DNA of 64,000 nt from Pieris napi (lineage: Eukaryota; Arthropoda; Insecta; Lepidoptera; Pieridae), in assembly GCF_905475465.1 (NCBI RefSeq), contig NC_062252.1, positions 7,440,001 through 7,504,000 on the forward strand, in the 5' to 3' direction. This document shows, piece after piece, positions 24,633-35,282 of this stretch. The notes under the pieces are model-generated. The model was not told where the DNA came from. It saw only the letters and a list, made by a program, of their open reading frames with translations, and did not search any database. Both the position numbers and the translations under genes were made by a program. Within the stretch, counting starts at the first letter, position 1, and every line of letters starts with the position of its first letter.

Positions 24633-24674
24633 GTAGGCTAAGTAAAATCCTTATTGTGATTTTACTTAGCCTAC
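24633..24674. repeat. Perfect 16-bp hairpin
   Basis: gtaggctaagtaaaat is followed by a 10-base loop and its exact complement. There is no U-run suited to a terminator and no adjacent gene. Confidence 0.7.
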
Positions 24675-25094
24675 CTTTTTAGTACATACAAACATGGAAC
24701 ATTGTGCTATGCTTTCCCAGAAACAGTTCGGTTTTTCGGAATGAAATTTTTTTAAGGTTATCAGTGAATTTTTCTCTATATAAACCTCACAGTTCAAGTC
24801 AATACTTTTACTAGGTATACAAATCAAAATAGGGGCTGATCGTAGGGAGGTGAAAATTAAGAGTTGTATGTATTTTTGTATGCTGTATCATAAAAAAATA
24901 AAAACAAACAATTTTGTATAAAAAGTAAAAAAAATTTTTTTGGAGTGGACACCCCTTATCACTTAGGGGTTTGAAAGATAGATAGTAGAGATAGATAGAT
25001 AGATATAAGAATCGGTCAAGCCGTTTCGGAGGAGTATGGGAACGAACATTGTGACACGAGAATTTTAAATATTATATATTAAGTTGGTTCTAGG

Positions 25095-25207
25095 GGGAAA
25101 ATTCTGTCGCAGTTTGCATCACTGTTTTCCTCCACCGTATGAGCACGTGTTAAACAAGACAAAAAGTCTATTGGTGCACGCTCAAGCCTAGTCCGGCACT
25201 GCTCTTG
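25095..25207 (-). mobile_element. Metulj-like SINE, head fragment
   Basis: Antisense. ttttcctccaccgtatgagc and aaaaagtctattggtgcac correspond to the SINE middle; the box B region is deleted, leaving agcctagtccggcactgctc at the head end. Confidence 0.55.
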
Positions 25208-25373
25208 CCTCATTTGTCTTTTTTGAAGCGAAAATAAATAAGTACTAGTTAATTAAACACATTGTTAGTTATTCAACTTTTTTATAACGTCATAAACTTT
25301 AACACATAACTAGTTTTTTAGCTCCTAAATCAAATTATTGCACATGTCATATCATGAAAGGCGATGAAAGAAT

Positions 25374-28300
25374 TCACTTTCTGACATTCCTATTTACTTT
25401 TCCGTATACATCAGGGAATGCTTCCTTGCAGTAGGGAAGGGAACTCCTCATCTTGTCATACAGGGTGTGGTCAAACATATTTCGGAATTCCTCTTCAGTT
25501 GTAAATGTATCGGCGTATAGCATTTGGAAGCCACGATGGTGGGTCACAAAGCTTTCAATACGACGTGTTGAAGACACCTGAAAGGATGTAGAAAAAGGAC
25601 TCAACAAATTACGATTAATATTGTTATTAATTTGTATGTATTTATTGGACAATATGCTACATAATAATATGAAAAATAATAGTTTATTGAGAGTTATTTT
25701 TATGAAAGATGTCCTTTGTCGTTATGAAGTAAAATAACTTGGAAAGAGTTATCAAAAAATAAATTAATGATTTGTATACGTCACGTGACACAAAGCTGTC
25801 ACAGATTAGCCGAATCGACGATGGTATAGTATTCCAGTAAATAATTTGGTTTCGCCTATCTAATCCTAGCATATTACAACATAATATATGTATTTGTGTA
25901 GTTAAGCATGACAAGTAACACGTAAAAAACTTGAGACTTTTTAAGTGAAGATGGTAGATCATTGGGACTGGTGCCCCATCTTGCGAAGCGTTTTGGCAAG
26001 ATTTTGAAAATATGAATGTTTAATTTGAATTTTTATATATTTTTTTAATAAGTATTTTGTAGCTTCTAGAGTCACTAAGAAATAATAAGAAATTGTTTTT
26101 AAAATTTTATCAAATAGCCCATTATGCCAATACCAATCAAATATTTGCTTTGATTAGGTTATTTCAATTATGTGTATTAAAACTAGCCGACACTATTAAG
26201 ACAGGTTTGAGTGTTTTTTGTCTGACATAATAATAAAGAATTGTCTGTTATTTTGTAATAATTAATTGTAATACGCCATTCACTTTTCGTTGTATTTTTC
26301 TGGCTTGTTTTTTAATATATCTAACTATAAATAGTTAGTGCGAATAAAAATATGATTACAGAAATGGCCCTGTTTTGCAAAAAACAATAACATGACAATG
26401 TTGTGATGAAGATTATTCAAAATTTTGTGTCGAAGAAATAAAAAATACGGCATTTCAAATAGCTGTCATGTTCATGTGAACATGACAGCTATTTGTTATT
26501 ATATTATAATTATTATGTAATAATATTGATGATAATATTAAGGATAGTTTTAAGGTTATATAATCTTTATTACAACAATTTGCTACAATTTTTAAATTTT
26601 TTTTGCTACAATTTAAAAATCATTTATTGCGAATAAATAACTAACTAACTAACTAACTATTTACAGTTAGATATATAAAAAACAAGACAATAGAATATAT
26701 ATAAATAACAGTAAACGGCGTAAAATAATTAATTATTACGAAATTCTATAATATTATAGTCTTCATCAAGCAAAATACATAATATTGTATCTTATTTGAA
26801 ACTTTGAGTCCTGTTATCAAATTAAAAAAAAACTTACAGTTTCATATCCTTCCGCTTTAGGTACTCCATACACCCCAATATCAACGAACATCTGCCAGTC
26901 ACTAGAATTAACTTTGAGCTGGCCAGGGTTATTGAATAGCTTGAAAGGACACAGCCATATGGGGTAAACCTGGAAATTATTATGAAATGTATCATCTAGA
27001 ATTTTCAAAATACCTTATAACAGTTCATACTTCAAACAACACTTTTGTTGAATAATTTAATTAATACGAGAGCATCTATCATTCTATAAAAAATAATCTA
27101 TCTTCATCATAAAGTCAGTCTTCATCATTAAGCCAGTCTTCATCATTAATACAATTCCACCATTATTAAGTCTATATTTATCATTATTTCAGTCTTCATC
27201 ATAAAGTCAGTCTTCATCATTAATTCAGTCTTCATCATTAAATCAGTCTTTATCATTTCTTCCTGTCCGGGAGAAGGCCTCCTCCAACTTTTTCCATGCG
27301 ATTTTATCTGATCTTGAAGTATTATAGTTTTTTGATTTGTTAGTTATAGCCATGCTTGGAGTTTACATTTCGTTTGGTTATTAAAAAATAAATACAATTC
27401 TTGTTTAAAGTACCCCTAATATATCTTGATTCCTCCTAAATTTGGCATTACTTGGTTGAGATGGAAACGGAAAGAAATCATACTATGTACTTTAAATACG
27501 TAAAAGTTTGTGCAATTTGTTTGTGAATATTGGGTCCACACAAACGATGGCTGTGACACGCAAACTGAAGGGCGATTTCCTCCAAGTTCCAAGTTAAAGG
27601 GAGGACCTTGACCAGTCTTACCACTGACTGGCTCGCGAACACCAGTGGCTAAGGCCGAGAAGTTGTTTGTATGTATACATGCTTAGTTGGATATACTTCA
27701 TAAGCGCTATTTAGGGTTAGACCTCATAGCATTGATTTTAGGAATATACATAATTTTAGAATCATATCAAAAAATATATCCTTAGAACACTATCAGTCAC
27801 TGAATCAACACACCCACACCCTACACGCATTCTCTTTGTATATTTTATTTAGTCTTTAAACTTTTAAATTAGCGTCTGGATTTAAAAAAATATTTTGTAG
27901 TATGTTTACAATTACAATGTATATCTATAAAACTATATTCATCATTTATGTTTTATACAATATTTCTTCAATTATTTACTAGATGATCCCCCCTACAGAT
28001 GATCTTCATAATCCTTGATAACTATGGAATATTATCGAAACCGTTTAAACCAAAACTATTTGACTTTTAATAGAACAATGTTTCTTGCAATATCCTAATT
28101 TACAAATTTTTTTCGTTGTCTAACAATTGTTATACAATCGAACAAAGTTTGCTTTTACTATGTTATTTTAATTTGTATGCTACATTACTAAAAATAAGAA
28201 GTGCCCAATTCACAAAACATATAAAAATATTGCCTGTTTAATTAAGATACATAGTTGAATTTGAAAAATTTAAACGTTATATTTTTTATAAGAAAATCGT

Positions 28301-31300
28301 ATTGAAAATAATTTAGAATCGTAATTCTCAGCTGGTCTCTCTTGTCTATTATTATTAGGTCCGCGACTAAATCTAGAGATTAGGGGCCTCATAGCCTAGC
28401 GGTCTCATTAAGTGGCAGCTAGGTGAGGGGTACCGGGTTCGATTCCCGGTTCGAGGGCAAGTTTTAATTTAATTTAAATTTGTTGTCAGCCTTTGGGAGG
28501 GTTGTGCGGTACCGGGCGAGTGCCTAAACCGTACATGGAGGACATGGTCGAATTTCGAACAACAAGCACGAATTATATAAAAAAATCCTATACTTGACGC
28601 TGGCTAATGCAGAAATCGTCCCAGAGCCATTAAAAAAAAAACTCTAGAGATCTAATTAAACGTCACCTAATCTTACCCATATTAAATAAAATACGCTTGC
28701 ATGTAATAAAAAAATTATTGTCACACTAATATTATTTTTAAACATGTCAGTAATAAATCGTATAAATACCTCAAATTCCTTATCAAACAGTTGTATTGCT
28801 TCCTCCATGACATCTACGGGAACCAACATATCCTGGATCACGTGAGCTTTGTTGTACAGCTTTGTAACTGCTTCCGGCTGAGTGAGCTTTAGCAGGGAGA
28901 CTTCTGGGGGCATCATCCATCCGAATAACATACGAAATACCGGATTATTGCCGAAAGGAATTATATCCTGAAAAACATTGTCCTTTGTAACAACTGAAGC
29001 CTTCACAAATGTTTAATTGAGTCTATTACGTATAACTGTTATTGATCTAAATCTCAGTGACTCATTAGAGTATGAAATTTGGTGTCCTGTATGTTTGCGC
29101 ATGAATTACACATGGAGAGATCGACTGGGATCATCCTCACTGGTCACTTAGAAATAAGGACATCATCCTTATGATTCTGGTAGGAGGTAGATAGACTGCT
29201 TCACAAATGTCTTAAAATATCTTTACTTTTTGTAGCAACTGTTTCTGCAGAGACATTTTTAATCCGTAGTACTTCGTCGGCTTTACTTTTGCTCTGAATA
29301 TAAATTTATTTTTGCCGTCCAAATCTAGATTTCTACCGAAATTTCGTATTTTTTAAGAATAAATACAATTATAACCTGATAATAAAATAAACTAAAGAAA
29401 TCCTTACTTGTAGTTCCCAAAATAAGCTTCTAGTGTGTCTATGGTAGTAGTCCCGTAACGGAATATATTCAACAACACACGTCTTCTGGCCTAGCTTATA
29501 ATTATCTAAGTGGTTCTCGACTTGAGTGAAGAACCAGGGAGAGTACCATCGTCCGATTGGATTGAACTGAAAAAGTAATATTACTAAAAGTTAATGATTC
29601 GACAATATATTTGACTAAGAGCACTTGGATCTTTGGTTATCTAATACCACATTTGTACTCAGCCTTTGTACTGGTTTTGCCGCTGGAAATATTTCCCTAA
29701 ATAATTCTTAGTGTTATATACGCCAGTGTAGCTTACTAGGTTGGAACTAACCTTACTCTTTTACCAAATTACTCTCAACAATGGCATTAGCAGTAGCATC
29801 GCGAGTGACCATTTTAAATGTGACATTAACAGGCCTAAGGTGCGAAAAAAGCGAAATCAAAAAATATTGAGGGTATTTGGTTATTTTATGAGATATTCTG
29901 ATGTGATTGGTTGTTATCGTTTTTTGGGATAAAATGTTTGTAACCCTAACCTAATCAAATATTAAAATTCGCACTACTACACTTTTTAATTATTGTTTTC
30001 TTTTATTGGGTTGCTTGGAAGAGATCGCTTACGATAAGACCATTCGTTTCGCTAAGTATTTTTGTTCGTAAATTATACTGTAAATTTTATATTTACCTAC
30101 ATAGTAATAATAATAAAAATGAATATAATACAATTGTTTTGTGTCTGTATTAAAGTATAAGCCTTAACAACTAAAAGTAGTTACGTAAGTTCGTTACATG
30201 TTTCTTACCATTCCATCGTCTCCAATTTCATCCACCATATCACCGGTCATGACAACGCCACTGTTTTTATCAAAGAGGAGTGCCTCAAGGTACCGATGTG
30301 GGTCCTGCTTTAATGCTTCTTCTTTAAATTTTAAAGACAGGTCTAGCATATTTGTGTAAGGCTGGTATTCAAGCCGAATGTATCTGAATAAAAACAGAGT
30401 AATATTTACTCAAAAAAGAATACATTTAACTAGAATAAAACGCATTTATCACGTAGATTATTTGCAGAAGTAATTGTGGGTTTATTTTCATCTCGTAATT
30501 TGGCAAAAGTTAGGGTAAATCAGTGTGGGAAGCGCTAAGTATAAGACTCATCTGTCAAAACGTTTTAAATGTGACATAAAGGAGTATATCTAATCCTTTT
30601 AGATGCGCAGCACTCTCTTTCTATCAAGCGTGCATGCCTTATACCACGTCAAAGTCTTGCAAAGTTAATGCCAATATCTCAAAATTGAAATCTAAGTAAT
30701 ATAAAATAATACTAATTGCCTCAATCATAAGAAGTGTATGTGTTAAATAAAACTATTAAAAATGTCAAACTCACGCAGGCTTACCCTGTAATTTCAATTT
30801 CCGTACCACGTTATTCGAAGTTCAGCGATATTAAGAGAACTACATCAAAACTCGATTTTATCTTTAAAACTTCGTAATTTTGCAATCGTATTAAGCTAAT
30901 TGAAAACGGGTATTTCATTTACAGGGTAACCCTACTTATCTAGTCTAAGACCTACTTTTTCGCAGGAACGACTTTAATAGTAACAGAAGTCAGAAATCCT
31001 AAAGTGCCATAGGACCACGGAACTGCATAAAACAAGTCGGCGTTGTTGTCCTAAAAAATATTTACTTTTTTATTCTATATGATTTAAAATAATTGCAGTG
31101 TGCTTAAAGAAACATAATCAGAATCAGGTATTAAAAAAGATTAACTGAAGTGTGTCTGAACCAAATCTTAGAAGGCCAGCAACGCACTCGTGAGCTCTCA
31201 GCATGGAGACTGAAGTGTCCATGGACGGAAAACCATCTAAAGTATAGATAAATTGTTAATGAAAACTCAAAACAGAACCAACTATATCCGAGCAGCTAAA

Positions 31301-34300
31301 ATAGAGATTTTTGTTCCAACTTTATTAATAATAATTTGGTATATATTCTAAATTATTTTTTTTAAAGAGGCCCATTATTGAATTATACACAAGTGTCTTA
31401 TGAATTAACAATTACAATTCATATAGTTGATAATTAATTTCATTGAAACATACTTTTTATTTTTCCCTGTGTATTTTTGCTTGCTAAAAATAAAGTATAT
31501 ATAGTATAGTATAATATACCTTATAGTTGGGTCTGCTCTAATCTGTGTGTAAAATTTGTGACGTCATATTTTCTTGTATTTTTTAAGCTAAGTTAAGTTT
31601 TAAAAAAAAGTTAAAAACTTATAAATAAATAATAATCCTATCTCTTCTGTTGTTTTATGCGAGTAGAATTTAAGTGAAAGTATTTGTTACAAATATTTTG
31701 TCACATCTGTATATACCTACCGATTTCTAATATTGAAGTGGTGAAATCTATTGTTGATGGGGTCATTTCTATGTTGAAGTGGGATTTTAGTTGATTTATA
31801 AAACATAACACTCATAAAACCGTACATTACCTTACTACATGTGACAACCGATCCATCAGCCAACACTAGTTCATACTCCAGGCAGATGTGCTGGAAGAGT
31901 CCGTGAATATGTGAAGAGGATTCCACTCCTGTACCCATAACCAGCCCACCCACTGTCAGCTGGTCCAATTCGGGTACAACAGGCAAGGATAAATCTAGTG
32001 GTTCCAGGGTTTTGGATAACAGGCCCATTGTTACTAAGGGCTCGCAACGTACCGTCTGCAATAAAAAAACTAAGTCTTGACCCCAGATTTATGTGTGTGC
32101 TCAATTTATATTTGCTTACTAGGCTAAAATTACTTTAGAAGCTATTTTAATTGTGCATATACGTATACAAAGAAGCACAGCCGCGATTCGAACGCACAGC
32201 TTTAGGATTAAGAGATACTCGCCGCTTCTTCTCTTATCCAATATATCAGCCAAAAACAAAACCACTAAGTGACAACTAAAGGTAGCTTTAAATACAGCGC
32301 CGCTCAGCTAGTCCATTGAAATGTTACATTTGCTGAACATTTGTTTGAGGACGCAATTTTATTTATGGAACATGTAGGTAGGGGGGGGGGGGGGGCAACA
32401 CAAGCCTAAACCCAAGTTTGTGGGGTGGGCGCCCTTGTCCCCCTGCCGCCATCTTGGAAAAAGGGGTGAAAACACGTTTTTCACAAAAAAAACATTTTTT
32501 TTTTAAATAAACGAGAAATCATAAAAGTAAAGTAAAAATTTTGTATTGACCGGCTTGTCATGAGCATTGACGAACCCGGTCAACTTTGGAGCTTAAGCTT
32601 AAGCTTTTATTGACCCCCCTACCATACATAAAATTGCGTCCTCTAACAAATGTTCAGATTGGCCCTCAAATTGTAACATTTCAATGGACTAAGCACCCGC
32701 CACCAGTTTGAAACATCAACTACCCATTTCAAAATAAATACAGAAAATTATTGCCGAAATTTGTCATTAGACTTAGTTGCATAAAAATTGCAATAAAAAT
32801 CGGCGCTCAATTGGGTGCATCAAATGTCCGTCCTTAGCTCTAATTAAAGGTCGATAAAAATATAATAATCTTATAAATAATCTTGTTACATATATATTGA
32901 TATCATATTGTATATATAACTTTGTATAGCGAAATATTTAATTCATATTATGATATCGTTTTGTTCTTTTTAATTTAGTCGTGTGATAATAACAAAACTT
33001 AATTTACGCATTTTTTTCTTGTTAATTTTTATCAACTATACTGTCTGTATAATAGGGAAGTACATACCATATTCTTCGTGTCTACCTCCAGAATGTCCAC
33101 CATATCTATGTGAATATTCGTGAAGGTTTTTTTATAGAGACCCTGTCTAAATGACATCGTCTGCCACGTGGGTCGAGCAGTACATAATCTGGTATTCCGG
33201 TCTCCGGCTAACCAGGATTTGATCTTGAAATAATAATTTAAAAGAACTTTATTTCTCATAACAAAAAATGTATTTTTATTTACATGAGAAACTTAATATA
33301 TACGAACGAGATACACGTCGCCATCAGCCGTCCTATATTTAGTCTACTAGGCTCATTCTGATATATCTTGATTGCCCTTTTGAATTGGTTAAACCCGCTA
33401 ATATTACGAAAAAAATTGATTAAATAATTGCACACCCTCATACTTAATAGACTTCTTCAAATAATTTGTACGCGGCTTCGGCGAGATAAGTAAACTCGCT
33501 CGACGAGTATTGCGTGTAGTGGTGTGTTTAATTTTTGTAAATGATATATGGCTAGAGTTATTTTTTTTTTTAAAATTATGATACAGGTGTTATAAACATA
33601 TAGTTGTTTGATCGTCAAAGTTTTGGTTTCTTGGTAAATTTTATTAGTCTGTGTTAACAAATTGTATATAAATAGTGCTATTATTAATTTATTTTGTAGT
33701 CTTGTATGTTAGAATAAAAAGCTAACTGAGCTAGACAAAGGATAGAATTATATTACGGTATATACAATAAACAAGGACAAATCAATCTAGTCTTCCCAGT
33801 CGTATCGTAATAATACATAGCGCCGCGTGATTATTATAGTAAATACATATATATTTTGTACATAATATGTGTTTAATGAAACCCATTCAAAGGACAACAC
33901 ATTCAAATAAAAATCGATAACTGTAACCTGCTTATTTATGTACACAAAAGTATTTAATATATAAAAGTTATTTTGTTGAGTATTGGTCCATAGATATTGA
34001 TACAATATTTTGATGAAAGAAATGACAGATTTGACTTAAAAGCACCTGAAGTCCGAACGCATAAAAGGCTAGACAAATTTTAATTTTTATTATTTCATTT
34101 AGTATTTACAACTTATTTCTAGGAACACACAAAAATGACAGTGTGCCTTAAATTAAAATCATTAATCAAACTCACTTGTTTTTGTACTTCTTTCACTTTC
34201 TTCTCATGATTTCCTGGTGCTGTGTTGAGTTTAAATACCACATAGTTCCTTGCCATCGACCAGATCTTCCATAGGAAGGAGAGGGGCATGAGAATCGTGA

Positions 34301-34367
34301 TAGCAATCAGCCATCGGTACTCCACTATCAGGTACTCGATCAGAGAATCTGGTTGGGTCGAAATCAT
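25374..34367 (-). CDS. DHCR24: Delta(24)-sterol reductase (desmosterol reductase), nine coding exons
   Basis: FAD- and NADPH-dependent membrane enzyme that reduces the C24 double bond of sterols. In insects it turns desmosterol into cholesterol at the end of phytosterol dealkylation, in the endoplasmic reticulum. Exons (minus strand): 34367-34176, 33223-33068, 32055-31831, 31050-30956, 30383-30209, 29566-29408, 28967-28770, 26969-26838, 25577-25374. Every junction is AG at the acceptor and GT at the donor; only the exon 4/5 boundary splits a codon. The sum is 512 codons with stop, about 511 residues, against 516 in human. Residues 8-45 hold a hydrophobic membrane anchor. The FAD-binding PCMH fold follows, with TVGGLVMGTGVESSSH at 150-165 and LFQHICLEYELVLADGS. 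Later blocks are DLFYAVPWSYGTLGFL, EYIPLRDYYHRHTRSLFWEL, IIPFGNNPVF, VYPIWLCPF and RGFQMLYAD. No internal stop or frameshift is seen. The start MISTQPDSL lies four bases into its exon, after a ttacag acceptor, so a 5' non-coding exon is expected upstream. Confidence 0.96.
26456..26493. repeat. Perfect 18-bp palindrome in DHCR24 last intron
   Basis: aaatagctgtcatgttca, a two-base centre (tg), then the exact complement. It is in the intron between 26838 and 25577. Confidence 0.75.
26636..26659. repeat. (TAAC)n microsatellite
   Basis: About five tandem taac units in the last DHCR24 intron. Confidence 0.7.
27100..27262. repeat. 18-bp minisatellite in DHCR24 intron
   Basis: Degenerate tandem units of the type cagtcttcatcattaagt; about eight units, with an interruption near 27145-27190. 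It lies in the intron between 28770 and 26969. Confidence 0.75.
27255..27315 (-). pseudogene. Short RT C-terminal remnant
   Basis: tgtccgggagaaggcctcct on plus corresponds, on minus, to the conserved last codons (SLEEA-type block) of the RT family at 52544-55510. It directly abuts the minisatellite. Confidence 0.5.
28380..28632 (+). mobile_element. tRNA-derived SINE, second family, in DHCR24 intron
   Basis: The head resembles a tRNA: box A-like TAGCCTAGCGG (28391-28401) and an excellent box B GGTTCGATTCC (28436-28446) set in a ccgggttcgattcccgg stem. A body of about 170 bases follows, including gcggtaccgggcgagtgcct, ending in an A-run at about 28631-28640. It differs from the Metulj-like family and lies antisense to DHCR24. 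The tRNA part alone is not a plausible functional tRNA gene because the 3' region runs on into the SINE body. Confidence 0.75.
31172..31240 (-). repeat. Helitron-like (Lep1/MINE) fragment in DHCR24 intron
   Basis: gccagcaacgcactcgtgagc and gaagtgtccatggacgg match the gtgcgttgcc and tgtccatggg blocks of copies near 45.9 and 48.3 kb. Strand is given relative to the copy at 45.9 kb and is uncertain. Confidence 0.5.
32165..32268 (-). mobile_element. Degenerate tRNA-like SINE head
   Basis: On minus, a box B-like GTTCGAATCGC followed by gctgtgctt resembles SINE heads. No body can be followed; only a remnant. Confidence 0.35.
32309..32692. mobile_element. MITE with ~75-bp inverted ends and long G-run, in DHCR24 intron
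   Basis: The left end tagtccattgaaatgttaca is complementary to the right end tgtaacatttcaatggacta. Complementarity resumes over aacatttgtt, aggacgcaattttat and the run of Gs at about 32379-32395 against cccccctacc on the right. The ends sit in a TA context (possible TA duplication) and also in an AGC context on both sides, so the target duplication is ambiguous. No coding capacity. Confidence 0.7.
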
Positions 34368-34371
34368 CTTT

Positions 34372-34740
34372 CTGTAAATTATATATACGTTACCAGTAAT
34401 ATCCAACGTTTTTCTTATCTACTATATTATATCTAAAGAGTGCAAAAAGGACAGGTAGATTTCAGTTCGATGCAGTTCTGATGTATTTTGAAAATGGTAA
34501 GTAGAATTGAACGCATCTTATATTAAAAAAATCTATTCTATTAGGCTAACGCACCACCTTGAGGTACCTATACTTGACTTATAAATATAATTCACAAAAA
34601 TTTACTTTACTGTATTTCAGTCAATAATTAAATAGAATTAACTTTAATATTATGAATAAAATTATTAAAAAAAAAATCGCGTAAATGCTTACACTAAATC
34701 CGTCTTCCCAAAGACAACGCCGGCCGAGATATGAATTCAA
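34372..34740 (-). promoter_or_regulatory. Putative 5' non-coding exon and first intron of DHCR24
   Basis: A good acceptor (aatttacag, ending at 34372) sits four bases ahead of the DHCR24 start codon, implying an upstream exon. A candidate donor GTAAGC begins at 34692 on minus, following a GC-rich stretch (about 34700-34735), so a 5' UTR exon ending at 34693 is proposed. The promoter would then lie at about 34740-35200. No TATA box is clear. Inferred, not proven. Confidence 0.4.
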
Positions 34741-35225
34741 CTCTAGGTCAATTTGTTTAACAACAATGCAACATGAGTATGCCATTATCACCTTTATACC
34801 CGACCACTAACGGTCAAATTCTTATCATGTACGATAACGCTAATCGAATGTTATAAAGACAAGTTATTTTATAATATCCGTTATCTAGACACGGCAGATT
34901 GTAATGCCAAAACCTGCAAAGATACATAATTACACTTTTATAAATAGAGCCGCCTTCAACTTGATAACTAAGAAACTAATTAAATGTATTTTAGTTGATT
35001 AACTTTAACCCTGCTGGAAATTTAATAATAAATTGCGACCTTACATTGAAATAACGAAGGTCAAAACAGTCAATGCAACGTCACATAGACTATAACAAAA
35101 ACAAAATGTTTACTTTCGCGCCAAAAATTTATCGACAATACTGACAAGAGAAATGTGTTTTTTTTATTAATTTGCTTTTCATACAGTGTAAGTAAAATTG
35201 GTGTAATAAAATTAACAATTTAAAA

Positions 35226-35282
35226 ATGTCAGAATTCGAAACTAAATTGGACGTTTTATTTAAGTTTTTTCCGGAATTGTAA
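35226..35282 (+). other. Possible short first coding exon, divergent from DHCR24
   Basis: A start codon in a favourable AAAAATG context opens MSEFETKLDVLFKFFPE, then meets ATT|GTAAAG, a usable splice donor, one codon before a TAA. It is head-to-head with DHCR24, about 0.85 kb from its start. I found no downstream exon on the plus strand, so it may be chance or the start of a gene with a very long intron. Confidence 0.25.

Larger units (their letters stand above)
24512..25085 (+). repeat. Dispersed repeat, 'ggttgatcgtag' family, interrupted
   Basis: The head (ccagccgacccggcatcg, 24515-24532) is separated from the body (caaaataggggctgatcgta, 24827 onward; end at gacacgagaattttaaat) by about 290 bases that include a SINE 3' fragment and a perfect hairpin. 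The interior also has a GATA-like microsatellite (tagatagatagatagata, about 24978-25001). Confidence 0.55.

Noticed and set aside
24633..24674. Transcription terminator
   Set aside because: A perfect hairpin, but in an animal genome with no adjacent gene or U-run; reported only as a structural oddity.
25684..25962. Additional DHCR24 exon or separate gene (92-codon minus frame)
   Set aside because: The flanking DHCR24 exons join in phase without it, and the predicted peptide does not match the enzyme or any motif I know. It is an intronic chance frame or a worn repeat.
27100..27262. CRISPR-like array
   Set aside because: The units are directly tandem and degenerate with no unique spacers, and this is an animal intron.
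28380..28455. Stand-alone tRNA gene
   Set aside because: The box A and box B match well, but the sequence runs into a SINE-like body and an A-rich end, and I could not fold a complete cloverleaf with a proper acceptor stem.
31717..32104. Two overlapping minus-strand frames as separate genes
   Set aside because: One is DHCR24 exon 3 extended into the introns and the other is its shadow in another frame.
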